From Acidimicrobiia bacterium (GTDB lineage Bacteria > Actinomycetota > Acidimicrobiia > Acidimicrobiales > Poriferisodalaceae): a stretch of 53,811 bases of DNA. Shown in pieces: positions 32,305 to 40,753 of this stretch. The notes beneath the pieces were generated by a model. The model did not search any database. It saw only the letters and a list, made by a program, of their open reading frames with translations, and was not told the DNA's origin. Position 1 is the stretch's first letter; the number at the start of each line of letters is the position of its first letter. Made by a program: the position numbers and the translations under genes. The stretch spans positions 1 to 53,811 of the forward strand of contig JAJDZE010000044.1 of NCBI GenBank assembly GCA_022824805.1, given 5' to 3'.

Positions 32305-33207
32305 GTGGGTGAGTCCGAGGACGGTCTCGGTGATCTGCTGATGGCAGGCGATGCCAGCAGGGCGAAGGGCGAGGCGTACGCACGCCGGCTGGAAGCGATT
32401 GTGGCGGGTCATCGGGGCGAAGCGGCCGTGGCGGAGCGGTTGCTGGATGACGGCGATCCGGGCGTGCGGGCGGCGGCGCTCGGAGCGCTGGCTCGGTGCG
32501 GGACGCTGCAGGCGGAACAGGTGGGGCAGGCATTGAGGGACGAGGCAGCGACGGTGCGATGCCGGGCCGCGGAGCTGGCGCCGCCCGAAGTCGAGCTCGT
32601 GGGGCTGCTGAGCGATCCGGATGCGTCGGTTGTTGAGATGGCAGCAGCGGCTCTTGGCGAGCGCGACCGGGACTCTGGGCCAGTCAGGGAGCTGTGCCGG
32701 GTGGCCCGCAGCCATGACGATCCGCTGTGCCGGGAGAGCGCTGTGGCGGCGTTAGGCGCAATCGCCGCCGGCTTGGACGCCGAGGAGGATGCCCCGCACG
32801 AGGCTGCCGCCGACCCGGACGCCGAGGAGGATGCCCCGCACAAGGCTGCCGCCGACCCGGACGCCGAGGAGGATGCCCCGCACAAGGCTGCCGCCGGCTC
32901 GGACGCCGAGGAGGATGTCCCGCACGAGGCTGCCGCCGACCCGGAGGCCGGGCCGGTAACGACCCCCACCGCTACGCCAAGCGCGCAGGCCGGAGCGGGC
33001 GCGGCGCATGTCGCTGCCCGTGCGATGGCGCTCGAGGTGTTGCTGGCCGCCATGGACGACCGGCCGCAGATCCGACGCCGTGCGCTGCTCGGGCTGTACC
33101 AGTTCGACGACGACCGAGCTGCCGACGCCGTGCGGGCAGCAATCGAGGATCGAGACCGCCAGGTACGGGCCGTCGCCGGCGAACTGCTCGGCGTGCCCGT
33201 GCGCTGA
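32305..33207 (+). CDS. HEAT-repeat protein with internal 14-residue tandem repeats
   Basis: About 300 residues from a GTG at 32305; an ATG at 32341 is possible. Both ends are HEAT-like helical repeats (GDPGVRAAALGALARCG, DASVVEMAAAALGERD, RPQIRRRALLGLYQFDD, DRQVRAVAGELLG). Such repeats serve as protein-binding scaffolds. The middle (residues about 157-213) is replaced by four 14-residue acidic units DAEEDAPHEAAADP. This looks like a microsatellite-like expansion splitting the scaffold. It converges with the mreB-like gene, whose stop is 1 bp away. Confidence 0.75.
   Translation: MGESEDGLGDLLMAGDASRAKGEAYARRLEAIVAGHRGEAAVAERLLDDGDPGVRAAALGALARCGTLQAEQVGQALRDEAATVRCRAAELAPPEVELVGLLSDPDASVVEMAAAALGERDRDSGPVRELCRVARSHDDPLCRESAVAALGAIAAGLDAEEDAPHEAAADPDAEEDAPHKAAADPDAEEDAPHKAAAGSDAEEDVPHEAAADPEAGPVTTPTATPSAQAGAGAAHVAARAMALEVLLAAMDDRPQIRRRALLGLYQFDDDRAADAVRAAIEDRDRQVRAVAGELLGVPVR
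32776..32943. repeat. 42-bp tandem repeat, four units, inside HEAT gene
   Basis: Units at 32776, 32818, 32860 and 32902, in frame, differing by a few bases each (GAG/AAG and GCC/GTC changes). Confidence 0.95.
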
Positions 33208-33208
33208 G

Positions 33209-34213
33209 CTAGCGGCCGGGGATCGTGTGCGAGGCGTGGAGCGACTCGAAGTTCTCGAGCGCCCGGCCGGCGCCCAGCACGACCGTCTCGAGCGGCGACT
33301 CCGAGCGCAGCACGGGCACACGTGCCTCAGATGCGATGCGCTGGTCGAGGCCCCGCAGCAGCGAGCCGCCGCCGACCATGAGGGCACCGGTGTGGATGAG
33401 ATCTTGTGCCAGCTCGGGCGGCGCCTCGCCCAAGCACTCCAGGACAGCCTCCACGATGAGCTCGACCGTGTCGGCCAGTGCGGAGCGCACCTCGGTGGGG
33501 GTGATGACGAAGGTGCGAGGCAGACCCGTCGACAGGTCACGGCCCTTCACCTCGGCATCGAACTTCTCGTCGACCGGCCATGCCGAGCCGATGCTGATCT
33601 TCAGCTCCTCTGCCGTGCGCTCGCCGATGGCGATGCCGTAGACGCGACGGGCGTAGTTCATCAGCGCAGTGTCGAAGTCGAACGACCCCACGCGAACCGC
33701 ACGCAGCGACACCAGGCCGCCGAGCGACACCATGGCGATCTCGGCGGTGCCGCCGCCGACGTCGATCACCAGCGAGCCGGTGGGCTCGTGGATCGGCAGC
33801 CCCGAGCCGATGGCCGCAGCGATCGGCTGCTCGATGAGCCTGACGTCTGATGACCCGGCCCGCCGCGCCGCCTCGATCACCGCCCGCCGTTCCACCGGAG
33901 TGATCAGCGACGGCACGCAGACGGCCACGCGGGTGCGGCCGAAACGGCCGACGCCCACGCCCTGCAGGATGAGCCGGATCATGCGCTGGGTGATGTCGAA
34001 GTCGGTGATGGCGCCATTGCGCAGCGGCCGCGCAGCGATGATGTAACTCGGCGTGCGCCCGATCATCTGCCAGGCTTCACGCCCCACCGACAGCACCTCG
34101 CCAGAGCGCTCATTGAGCGCGATGACCGACGGCTCGTTGAAAACGATGCCGCGCCCCCGCTCGTACACCAGCGTGTTCGCGGTGCCGAGATCGATCGCCA
34201 GGTCACGAGCCAG
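33209..34213 (-). CDS. mreB: MreB-like actin homologue, rod-shape determining
   Basis: The sequence DLAIDLGTANTLVYERGRG, the phosphate-1 loop of MreB, requires a start upstream of the first GTG at 34168. The best candidate is CTG at 34213 (ARDLAIDLGTANT), 7 nt after CAGAGG, giving 334 residues. Other actin-fold motifs are LVIDVGGGTAEIAMVS, GERTAEELKISIGSA and GALMVGGGSLLRGLD. MreB filaments guide lateral wall synthesis at the membrane. mreC and mreD are not next to it; instead it ends an operon with an epimerase, moaE and a membrane protein. Its 5' end overlaps that membrane-protein gene by 11 bp. Confidence 0.88.
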   Translation of the reverse strand: MARDLAIDLGTANTLVYERGRGIVFNEPSVIALNERSGEVLSVGREAWQMIGRTPSYIIAARPLRNGAITDFDITQRMIRLILQGVGVGRFGRTRVAVCVPSLITPVERRAVIEAARRAGSSDVRLIEQPIAAAIGSGLPIHEPTGSLVIDVGGGTAEIAMVSLGGLVSLRAVRVGSFDFDTALMNYARRVYGIAIGERTAEELKISIGSAWPVDEKFDAEVKGRDLSTGLPRTFVITPTEVRSALADTVELIVEAVLECLGEAPPELAQDLIHTGALMVGGGSLLRGLDQRIASEARVPVLRSESPLETVVLGAGRALENFESLHASHTIPGR

Positions 34214-34799
34214 AACGACGCCTCTGGTCGGGATTCTGGTCGGCGGAGTTCACGCGGTCGTGCCGCCGTTCGGCGCCAGGCGGGCGGGGCACCGCCCGGC
34301 GGCTCCGCTGCTCGCCGGCCGGCTGCGGGAGCTCTTCGAGGTCGGCGCTTATCGGCGGCAGCAGCGGCAACGAGTAGTCGCGCTCGACCAGCCGGATGCT
34401 CGTCGGCGCCCGTGGCTTGCGGGCCGGAACGAGTGCAGCAGGCTGTCGTGCCGCTCGCCGATTTCGATGTCGGCCGCGCCGCTCGGCGATTTCGGCGCCG
34501 GCCATCGCGGCAGTGGCACGCCCGGCGGGCTCGGCCTCGTCGGACGCAACCGCAGCGTTGCCGGGTGCTTCCCTGCGGGGGTTGCCGCCTCTGCGTCGGC
34601 GCATCGCCCGTACGAGTCCCGGCGTGCTCGACGGCATGTCATCGGTCTCAGGGGGGGCGATCGACTCGAGCCTGCGCCGGAACGGCTCCGTCTCGTCGTC
34701 GGTCACCTGCTGGTGCTTGATGCGAGCGCCGATACCCAAGACGATCATCCCCAGCAACGGCACCACGATCGCGATCGCCAGGAACAGCAGCGGGCTCAT
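34203..34799 (-). CDS. N-terminally anchored basic protein of unknown function
   Basis: 198 residues. One membrane segment at the start (SPLLFLAIAIVVPLLGMIVL) is followed by a long, Arg/Pro-rich, probably disordered cytoplasmic tail (RAMRRRRGGNPRREAPGNAA). No family is recognised. It overlaps moaE by 4 bp upstream (ATGA) and the mreB start by 11 bp downstream. Its place directly before mreB would fit an accessory envelope or morphogenesis role, but that is inference. Confidence 0.65.
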   Translation of the reverse strand: MSPLLFLAIAIVVPLLGMIVLGIGARIKHQQVTDDETEPFRRRLESIAPPETDDMPSSTPGLVRAMRRRRGGNPRREAPGNAAVASDEAEPAGRATAAMAGAEIAERRGRHRNRRAARQPAALVPARKPRAPTSIRLVERDYSLPLLPPISADLEELPQPAGEQRSRRAVPRPPGAERRHDRVNSADQNPDQRRRSGS

Positions 34800-35272
34800 G
34801 ACCTGGGCACCTGCGCGATCGGCTGCGACTGCAGGCCCCAGTCGGTGCCGGCGTCGTGATGCTCCTGCTTCCAGATCGGCACCGTGGCCTTCAGCGTGTC
34901 GATGCCGAATCGGGCAGCTTCGAAGGCTTCACCCCGGTGCGGCGCCGAAGCGGCCACCACCACCGAGCTTTCCTTCAGGTTGAGCGAGCCCAGCCGGTGC
35001 AGCAGCGCCACCTTGCGCACGCTCGGCCACCGCCGGCGCAACTCGGCGGCAATGTCGGCCAAGCGAGGCGCCACCTCCGACTCGTATGCCTCGTACACCA
35101 ACCGGGTCACGCCCGTGCGGTGCTCGGCGTGGTCGCGGACCGTGCCGGAGAACAGCACCACCGCTCCCGCCGCCGGGTCGAGCGCCCATTGGTAGACGGC
35201 GGCGATCGGCAGCTCGTCGTGAGTCAGCTCCACCCATGTGTCGGCCGAGTCGGCATCGGGCTGCATCATCAT
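34796..35272 (-). CDS. moaE: Molybdopterin synthase catalytic subunit
   Basis: 158 residues. MoaE with thiocarboxylated MoaD converts precursor Z (cPMP) to molybdopterin. Family motifs: AAGAVVLFSGTVRDHAEHRT, LVYEAYESEVAPRL, LLHRLGSLNLKESSVVVAAS, PHRGEAFEAARFGIDTLKAT and the active-site VPIWKQEH. No moaD or other cofactor genes are adjacent. It overlaps the epimerase gene upstream and the membrane-protein gene downstream by 4 bp each, so it is translationally coupled to both. Confidence 0.94.
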   Translation of the reverse strand: MMMQPDADSADTWVELTHDELPIAAVYQWALDPAAGAVVLFSGTVRDHAEHRTGVTRLVYEAYESEVAPRLADIAAELRRRWPSVRKVALLHRLGSLNLKESSVVVAASAPHRGEAFEAARFGIDTLKATVPIWKQEHHDAGTDWGLQSQPIAQVPRS

Positions 35273-36240
35273 CGCAAAGCGTAGGAGCGCCGGAGCCAGG
35301 CCGCGGCAGCCCAGCCGCCTGCGGCCACCGCGGCCCCCGCGCCGAGCAGCGTGGCGTACTGGCGCTGGCGCGCATTGAGGTCGTCCCAGGGCATTCCGGC
35401 GTCGGCGATCACGAACGCCTGGGCGCTGCTGTAGCGGGGCGCCCAGCCCTCGGCCCGCAACCGGTCGTTAGCCACCACCCAGCTGTAGCGGGTGTAGGGG
35501 AGCAGCCCTTCGGGCGCAGCGTGGCCCACTCGGCGGGCCACGTAGCGGTCGAGCCGCTTGGGCAGCGGCATCGGCAGCCGGATCTTGGGGCGGGCCCCCA
35601 GCAGCGCCCGCAGCTCACCGGGCGACAGCCAGCCGTCGGGCGCCACGTTGAACACGCCCGACAGCCGGCGCTGCGTGGCCAGCACCACCGCCGAGGCCAA
35701 GTCGTCGAGGTGCAGGAACTGCACCGGCGGGTCGTCGCTGCCCGTGCGGATGGGCGCTGCGGCCAGCATCGCCTCGCCGATCGGGCCGCCCAGGCCGCTC
35801 GACACCACCGGGGCGGGGCGCAGGATCGCCACCGAGCGATCGCCCTGATCGCACCACTCCAGCACCATCCGCTCGGCGTCGGCATGATGCACAGCCCACG
35901 ACGCCTCCAAGTTGGGGCGCACGGGCAGATCCTCGGAGATCGGCGTGGGATGGTTCGGCCAAGCTCCGTACACGCTGGCGCTCGACACCATCGTGAGGTG
36001 CCGCACGCCGCCGGCCGCAGCCAGCACTCGTCGCACCCGGTCGGAGGTCACCTCCCGGGTCAGCCGCAGATGCACCAGCGTCTCGGCGCCGCCCAAGTCG
36101 TACTGGCCGTCGGCATCAGCACCGGCACCGGCACCGGCACCGGCGTCGTCGACGTCGAGCACGTCGAACGACTGGGACAGCCACCGCAGCACCCGAGCAC
36201 CGATCACGCCGCCCGCACCCGACACAGCGATCCGGCTCAT
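35269..36240 (-). CDS. NAD-dependent epimerase/dehydratase family protein (extended SDR)
   Basis: 323 residues from the ATG at 36240 (MSRIAVSGAGGVIGARVLRW). The Rossmann glycine motif GAGGVIG is near the start, and there is an acidic residue after strand two (FDVLDVDDAG). SASVYGAW replaces the usual YxxxK region. It resembles nucleotide-sugar epimerases, but the catalytic Lys is not evident (YGAWPNHPT), so activity is uncertain. The stretch after DVDDAG is a GAGAGAD repeat encoded by six GCCGGT-type units. The C-terminus is hydrophobic (LLGAGAAVAAGGWAAAAW) and may touch the membrane. First gene of the operon with moaE and mreB. Confidence 0.82.
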   Translation of the reverse strand: MSRIAVSGAGGVIGARVLRWLSQSFDVLDVDDAGAGAGAGADADGQYDLGGAETLVHLRLTREVTSDRVRRVLAAAGGVRHLTMVSSASVYGAWPNHPTPISEDLPVRPNLEASWAVHHADAERMVLEWCDQGDRSVAILRPAPVVSSGLGGPIGEAMLAAAPIRTGSDDPPVQFLHLDDLASAVVLATQRRLSGVFNVAPDGWLSPGELRALLGARPKIRLPMPLPKRLDRYVARRVGHAAPEGLLPYTRYSWVVANDRLRAEGWAPRYSSAQAFVIADAGMPWDDLNARQRQYATLLGAGAAVAAGGWAAAAWLRRSYALR

Positions 36241-36364
36241 GTCCCTACCATGCCTCACCCATGACCCCGCCCCCGGTCACGGCGCCCCGCAGCGGTGGTT
36301 GATCGCAGCCCGCTGCCGCCAGGGCGCTGCTCCGGTGCACCGTGGCCCGTCGTACGATGCCGTT

Positions 36365-37510
36365 GTGGACGACGATGACGACAACCCGTTCTCGGGCATC
36401 CCGTTCCTCGGCGACATGGCATCCATCTTCGGGGGCAACGACGAGCAGCTCTGGGAAGGCGCCCGCCAGGCCGCCAACCAGCTCGCGACCGGCGGCAAGC
36501 TCGAACACAACGTCGACCCCGTCGAGCGGCACCGCCTCAGCGAGATCAGCCGTGTGGCAGAGCTGCACGTGGCACATGTCACCGGCCTGCAGGTCGCGCC
36601 GCAGCTCGAGCCGGTCACGCGTTCGGGCTGGGCCACCAGCGCGCTGGAGACCATCCGCCCGCTCATGGACCGGCTCTCGGAGCGCCTGAAGCAGCCCGAT
36701 CCAGCGAGCAGCACGGCGCACGACCCCTTCGCCGGCCTGCTGGCCATGATGAGCCCCATGACCGTGGCGATGACCGCCGGCATGATGGCCGGCCACCTCG
36801 CCGCCAGCGCATTCGGCAACTCCGACCTCATGATCCCGATGCCCCGGGTGCTCATCGTGACCGCCAACATCGCCGAGTTCGCCGACGAATGGAGCCTCGA
36901 CGTCGACGACGTGATGCTGTGGGTGGCCATCCGGGAGCACACCATGCACGCCGTACTGGCCGAGCCCGACATCGGGGAACAGCTCGACCGGCTGCTGGCC
37001 GACCATGTCGACGGCTTCCGCCGCGGTGACCCCATGGACTTCGGCGACCTGGAGCTGCCCGCTTCGCTCGGCGATGCCAGCGACCCGCAGCAGCTCCAGG
37101 CGCAGTTCGGCGAACAGCTCCAGCGCATCTTCGGCAATCCCGAACTGCTGCTCGGCGTGACCCGCGACGAGCACCAGAGCATCAGCCGGCTCGAGACGCT
37201 GATCTGCGTGCTGACGGCATATGTCGACGACGTGGTGGCCCAGGCCGGCCCCCGCCTCATCGGCGGGTTCGGTGCGCTCAGCGAGGCCGTCCGCCGCCGC
37301 GCTCTCACGGGCGCCGACTACGCCGACCGGCTGCTCGGCGTGCGGCTGACCGCCGAGGCACGCGAACGGGGCGACAGCTTCATCGCCGGCGTGATCGAGC
37401 GAGCCGGCCGCGAAGGACTGGCCCGCCTCTTCGAGCCCGGCGGGCTGCCCACGCCCAACGAGCTCGTCGCACCCGGCCTCTGGCTCGCCCGCCTCGACCT
37501 GCCCCTCTAG
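36365..37510 (+). CDS. DUF2342/zincin-like family protein with degenerate metal site
   Basis: 381 residues from a GTG at 36365 (VDDDDDNPFSGIPFLGDMAS). Actinobacterial family annotated as zinc-dependent metalloprotease-like or F420-associated. Seen here: HRLSEISRVAELHVAHVTGL, MMSPMTVAMTAGMMAGHLAA, and VMLWVAIREHTMHAVLAEPD around residues 185-205. In relatives the last block carries HExxH (WVALHEVTHA). Here it reads REHTMHA, so the classic zinc motif is shifted or lost. It may be non-catalytic. It is divergent from the epimerase and convergent with the MFS gene, with a 4-bp 3' overlap. Confidence 0.82.
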   Translation: MDDDDDNPFSGIPFLGDMASIFGGNDEQLWEGARQAANQLATGGKLEHNVDPVERHRLSEISRVAELHVAHVTGLQVAPQLEPVTRSGWATSALETIRPLMDRLSERLKQPDPASSTAHDPFAGLLAMMSPMTVAMTAGMMAGHLAASAFGNSDLMIPMPRVLIVTANIAEFADEWSLDVDDVMLWVAIREHTMHAVLAEPDIGEQLDRLLADHVDGFRRGDPMDFGDLELPASLGDASDPQQLQAQFGEQLQRIFGNPELLLGVTRDEHQSISRLETLICVLTAYVDDVVAQAGPRLIGGFGALSEAVRRRALTGADYADRLLGVRLTAEARERGDSFIAGVIERAGREGLARLFEPGGLPTPNELVAPGLWLARLDLPL

Positions 37511-38745
37511 CTCTGCTTGGAGCGGCGGATTCGGGTGCGGACACGGGTGGCGATGATCTCCGACGGCGGACGCCGGCCCCGCGCCAGCGCCCACAGCCCG
37601 CCCGCATACAGCACCACCGCAACCAGGCCGGCGATCCCCAGCAGCATCACCCCGGCCCGCAGCGGCAGGATGCCGCTGGGCGCCGCCACCGGCACCAGCC
37701 CGCCGATCACCCACATGAGCTGGAAGCGGGTCTCGAAGCGGGCGAAGGTGCGCCCCCGGTCGGCGGGCACCTCGTCGCGCTGCACGATCGCGTCGAAGCA
37801 CAGCTTCCCCAGCGCCGACATGAGGCCGATCACCATGGCCAGCACCAGCACCGAGAAACGGTCGGGCGCGGTCACCACATAGAACGACACCGCAGCCGCC
37901 AGCACCAGCGTGCTGGCCAGCAGCACCTCTTCACGGACACGGCGCCTCAGCCACGGCGCACCCACAGCGCCGATGAGCTGGCCCACCGCGCTGGCGGTGA
38001 ACATGAAGCCGAACCACCACGGCGCTGCGTCGTCGGTGCGCAGCCAGAACGCGATGAGGAACAGCGTGAAGCCGGTCATGGCCCGCACGACGCCCATGGC
38101 CGAGCCCGCCAGCAGCATCCCGCCCCGCCGCCGTGTGGCCTGTGCGGGCTGGCCGGCAGGGGCAGGCTGAGCAGGCTGGGCAGGTCGCACGGCGAAGCGA
38201 GGCAGCCGCCGAGCCGGGAACGTCATCAGCACGAACACCACCGCCGCCAGCACCAGCACCCAGCGCGACGACGCCAAGCTCAGCAGCACGCCCGGCCCCG
38301 CAGCCAGCGCACCGCCCAGCCCGCTCAGCAGCATCAGCTTCGAATTGGCCTCGACCAGGTCGCGCTCCTCGCGCACCAGCCCCGGCACCACCGCGCTCTT
38401 GGCCACGTGATAGGTCTTGGCCGCCACCAGCGCGCCGAACGCCTCGGGGAACAGCAGCAGCGAGTCGAGATGGCGCACCATCAGCAGCGCCAGCACCGCC
38501 CGGGCGATGCCGGCGCCGATGATCATCCCCCGCCGCCCGCCGCGGCTGCGGTCGACCAGCGGCCCGATCAGCGGCCCCACCACCGCGAACGGCGCCATCG
38601 TCACCAGCAGGTACAGCGCCACCCTGGGCCGCGCAGCCGCAGGATCGAGGTTGAAGAACAGCGACCCGGCGAGCGCGATCGCGATCAGCGCATCACCGGC
38701 AGCAGACAGCAGATGCGTGCGGGCAAGCCACGTGAACGGCTGCAT
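37507..38745 (-). CDS. Major facilitator superfamily transporter
   Basis: 412 residues from the ATG at 38745 (MQPFTWLARTHLLSAAGDAL). About 12 hydrophobic segments in two halves are separated by a Pro/Ala/Gln linker (RPAQPAQPAPAGQPAQA). The loop RSRGGRRGM after segment 2 fits the MFS A-like motif (GPLVDRSRGGRR). The substrate is unknown. The start overlaps the regX3-like stop (ATGA), so it is the last gene of the phosphate operon transcript. A phosphate-linked role is possible but not shown. Confidence 0.85.
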   Translation of the reverse strand: MQPFTWLARTHLLSAAGDALIAIALAGSLFFNLDPAAARPRVALYLLVTMAPFAVVGPLIGPLVDRSRGGRRGMIIGAGIARAVLALLMVRHLDSLLLFPEAFGALVAAKTYHVAKSAVVPGLVREERDLVEANSKLMLLSGLGGALAAGPGVLLSLASSRWVLVLAAVVFVLMTFPARRLPRFAVRPAQPAQPAPAGQPAQATRRRGGMLLAGSAMGVVRAMTGFTLFLIAFWLRTDDAAPWWFGFMFTASAVGQLIGAVGAPWLRRRVREEVLLASTLVLAAAVSFYVVTAPDRFSVLVLAMVIGLMSALGKLCFDAIVQRDEVPADRGRTFARFETRFQLMWVIGGLVPVAAPSGILPLRAGVMLLGIAGLVAVVLYAGGLWALARGRRPPSEIIATRVRTRIRRSKQS

Positions 38746-39452
38746 CAAGCAGCAGGGGGCGCGGCGCGCTCGTAGCGGTAGCCCAGACCACGAATGGTGG
38801 TGATGCGCTGCGGGTTCGACGGATCGGCCTCGATCTTGGCCCGCAGCCGCTTGACGTGAACGTCGATCGTCTTGGTGTCGCCCACGTAGTTGTATTCCCA
38901 CACGTTCTGCATGAGGCTGTCACGGGTCACCACCCGCCCGGCATGGGCCAGCAGGTACGCCAGCAGCTCGAACTCCTTCAGCGCCAGGGTGACCAGCTCG
39001 CCCCGCACCCGCAGCTCGTGCCGGTCGATGTCGAGCTCCAAATCGCCCTCGACCAAGCGCTCAGCGTCGCCCTGCGCCGGCGGCGGCTGGCCCGACGAAC
39101 GCCGCAGCACCGCCCGCATGCGAGCCACCAGCTCACGCATCCGGTACGGCTTGGCCACGTAGTCGTCGGCCCCCACCTCCAGGCCCACCACGGCGTCGAT
39201 CTCCTCGCCCCGGGCAGTCACCATGATGAGCGGCACCCGTGACTGCTTGCGAATCTCCCGGCACACGTCGAGACCCGACATGCCGGGCAGCATCACGTCG
39301 AGCAGCACCAGATCGGGCTCGGCCTCGTTGATCTCCGCCAGTGCCGCTCTTCCGTCTGCCGCGGTGCGCACCTCGAAGCCCTCGCGCCGCAGGCCCACCG
39401 TGAGGGCCTCGGTGAACGACGGCTCGTCGTCTACCACCAGAACCGATGTCAT
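38745..39452 (-). CDS. regX3: Two-component response regulator, RegX3/PhoB type
   Basis: 235 residues. The receiver domain has DDE at the start (VLVVDDEPSF), phospho-acceptor Asp in DLVLLDVMLPG and Lys in DYVAKPYRMREL. The C-terminal winged helix of the OmpR/PhoB class has LTLALKEFELLAYLLAHAG-like and TIDVHVKRLRAKIE, TTIRGLGYRYE. It is encoded directly after the sensor kinase (4-bp overlap) in the phosphate operon. By family it binds 11-bp GTTCAC-type direct repeats, which occur upstream of pstS here. Confidence 0.95.
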   Translation of the reverse strand: MTSVLVVDDEPSFTEALTVGLRREGFEVRTAADGRAALAEINEAEPDLVLLDVMLPGMSGLDVCREIRKQSRVPLIMVTARGEEIDAVVGLEVGADDYVAKPYRMRELVARMRAVLRRSSGQPPPAQGDAERLVEGDLELDIDRHELRVRGELVTLALKEFELLAYLLAHAGRVVTRDSLMQNVWEYNYVGDTKTIDVHVKRLRAKIEADPSNPQRITTIRGLGYRYERAAPPAA

Positions 39453-40753
39453 GCGCTCGCCTTGTCGTGTTCTGCGGGCAGCCTGAGCGTGAACGTGGTG
39501 CCCACGCCTTCACGGGTCTGCAGCATCACCTCGCCGCCGTGGTTCATCACCACGTGACGCACGATGCTCAGGCCCAGCCCGGTGCCGCCCGTGGCCCGGG
39601 CACGGGCCTTGTCGACCCGGTAGAAGCGCTCGAAGACCCGCTCGGTCTCGTCGGCGGGAATGCCGATGCCCTTGTCGGCAACCACCACATCCACCCACGC
39701 CTGCTCATCTGCATCGGCCGGCGCCTCCGAGGGGGGCCGATCGTCCTGAGAGCCCAGCGCAGCAGACAAGTGAACCTCCGAGCCCGGGTCGCTGTACTTG
39801 ATGGCGTTGTCGACCAGGTTCCCCACCGCTCGCAGCAGCTGACCCCGATCGGCATAGAGCACGGGCTGCTGTTCGGCAGCATCGGGGCTCACCAGCGACA
39901 CATCGTGCTGGCGAGCGTGCTCGGAATACTGGTGCGCCACCTCGCACAGCAGCGGCACCACCGGCACCGACTCCTGGCGCATGGAGCCCTCCAGCTCCAC
40001 CCGGCTCAGCTCCAGCAGATCCTCGATGATGTGCCGCACCCGGTCGGCCTCGGCACCGATCCGGTCGACCAGCCGGGTGCGCACCGCAGCGTCATCCTCT
40101 CCCGCCAGCGTCTCCGACAGCAGCGCGATGGCGCCCACGGGAGTGCGCAGCTCGTGGCTGAGGTTGGCCACAAAATCCCGGCGCACCTCGTCCACCCGCA
40201 CGCCGTCGGTGCGGTCGGCCATCACCGCCACCGCCCCCAGCGCATGGCTGTCGCCCGAAACCGGATGCGCGCTGATCTCGATCACCCGCGGCGGCGGCCC
40301 CGTCAGCCTCACCGTGCGGGAACGAGCCTGCCCCTCCCGAGCCGACTCCAAGAGCTGCGTCACCCCCGCGCCCACCAGCGCCATGGCATCTCGCGCCGAC
40401 GTCATCTCGTCGGCCAGCGCATTGCTGGCGCACACATTGCCGTCTTCGTCCACCAGCACCACGCCCACCGCCAGCTCGTTCATGGCCAACTGCCAGCGGG
40501 CCCGGTCGCGCTCGGCCAGGTTGGCCGTCATGGCCGCCGTGGTGGCGATCGACTCCAGGTAGGTGATCCAGCCGTCGAGGCTGTTGTGGTCGAGCGGTGC
40601 CTCGCCGGGGCGGGGCGCCTCGCCTTCCCCGGCAAACCGGTGCACCACACGCTCCAGCCGCTCCGCGGCCGAACTGCGGCCTCGCACCAGCAGGAACACC
40701 GCAACCAGCGCAACTGCCAGTGCGGCTGCCACCGCCACCAGCGCCGCAATCAC
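39449..40753 (-). CDS. senX3: Phosphate-regulon sensor histidine kinase, SenX3/PhoR type
   Basis: 434 residues from a GTG at 40753 that overlaps the phoU stop (GTGA). One N-terminal membrane segment (AALVAVAAALAVALVAVFLL), a PAS-like domain (LAVGVVLVDEDGNVCASNAL), then the dimerisation box NLSHELRTPVGAIALL with the His near residue 200. The ATP-binding domain shows LVDNAIKYSD, DKGIGIPADE and GGTGLGLSIVRHVV. It phosphorylates the adjacent regulator; by analogy it senses phosphate through PstSCAB and PhoU. It lacks a large outer domain, as SenX3/PhoR kinases usually do. Confidence 0.95.
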   Translation of the reverse strand: MIAALVAVAAALAVALVAVFLLVRGRSSAAERLERVVHRFAGEGEAPRPGEAPLDHNSLDGWITYLESIATTAAMTANLAERDRARWQLAMNELAVGVVLVDEDGNVCASNALADEMTSARDAMALVGAGVTQLLESAREGQARSRTVRLTGPPPRVIEISAHPVSGDSHALGAVAVMADRTDGVRVDEVRRDFVANLSHELRTPVGAIALLSETLAGEDDAAVRTRLVDRIGAEADRVRHIIEDLLELSRVELEGSMRQESVPVVPLLCEVAHQYSEHARQHDVSLVSPDAAEQQPVLYADRGQLLRAVGNLVDNAIKYSDPGSEVHLSAALGSQDDRPPSEAPADADEQAWVDVVVADKGIGIPADETERVFERFYRVDKARARATGGTGLGLSIVRHVVMNHGGEVMLQTREGVGTTFTLRLPAEHDKASA

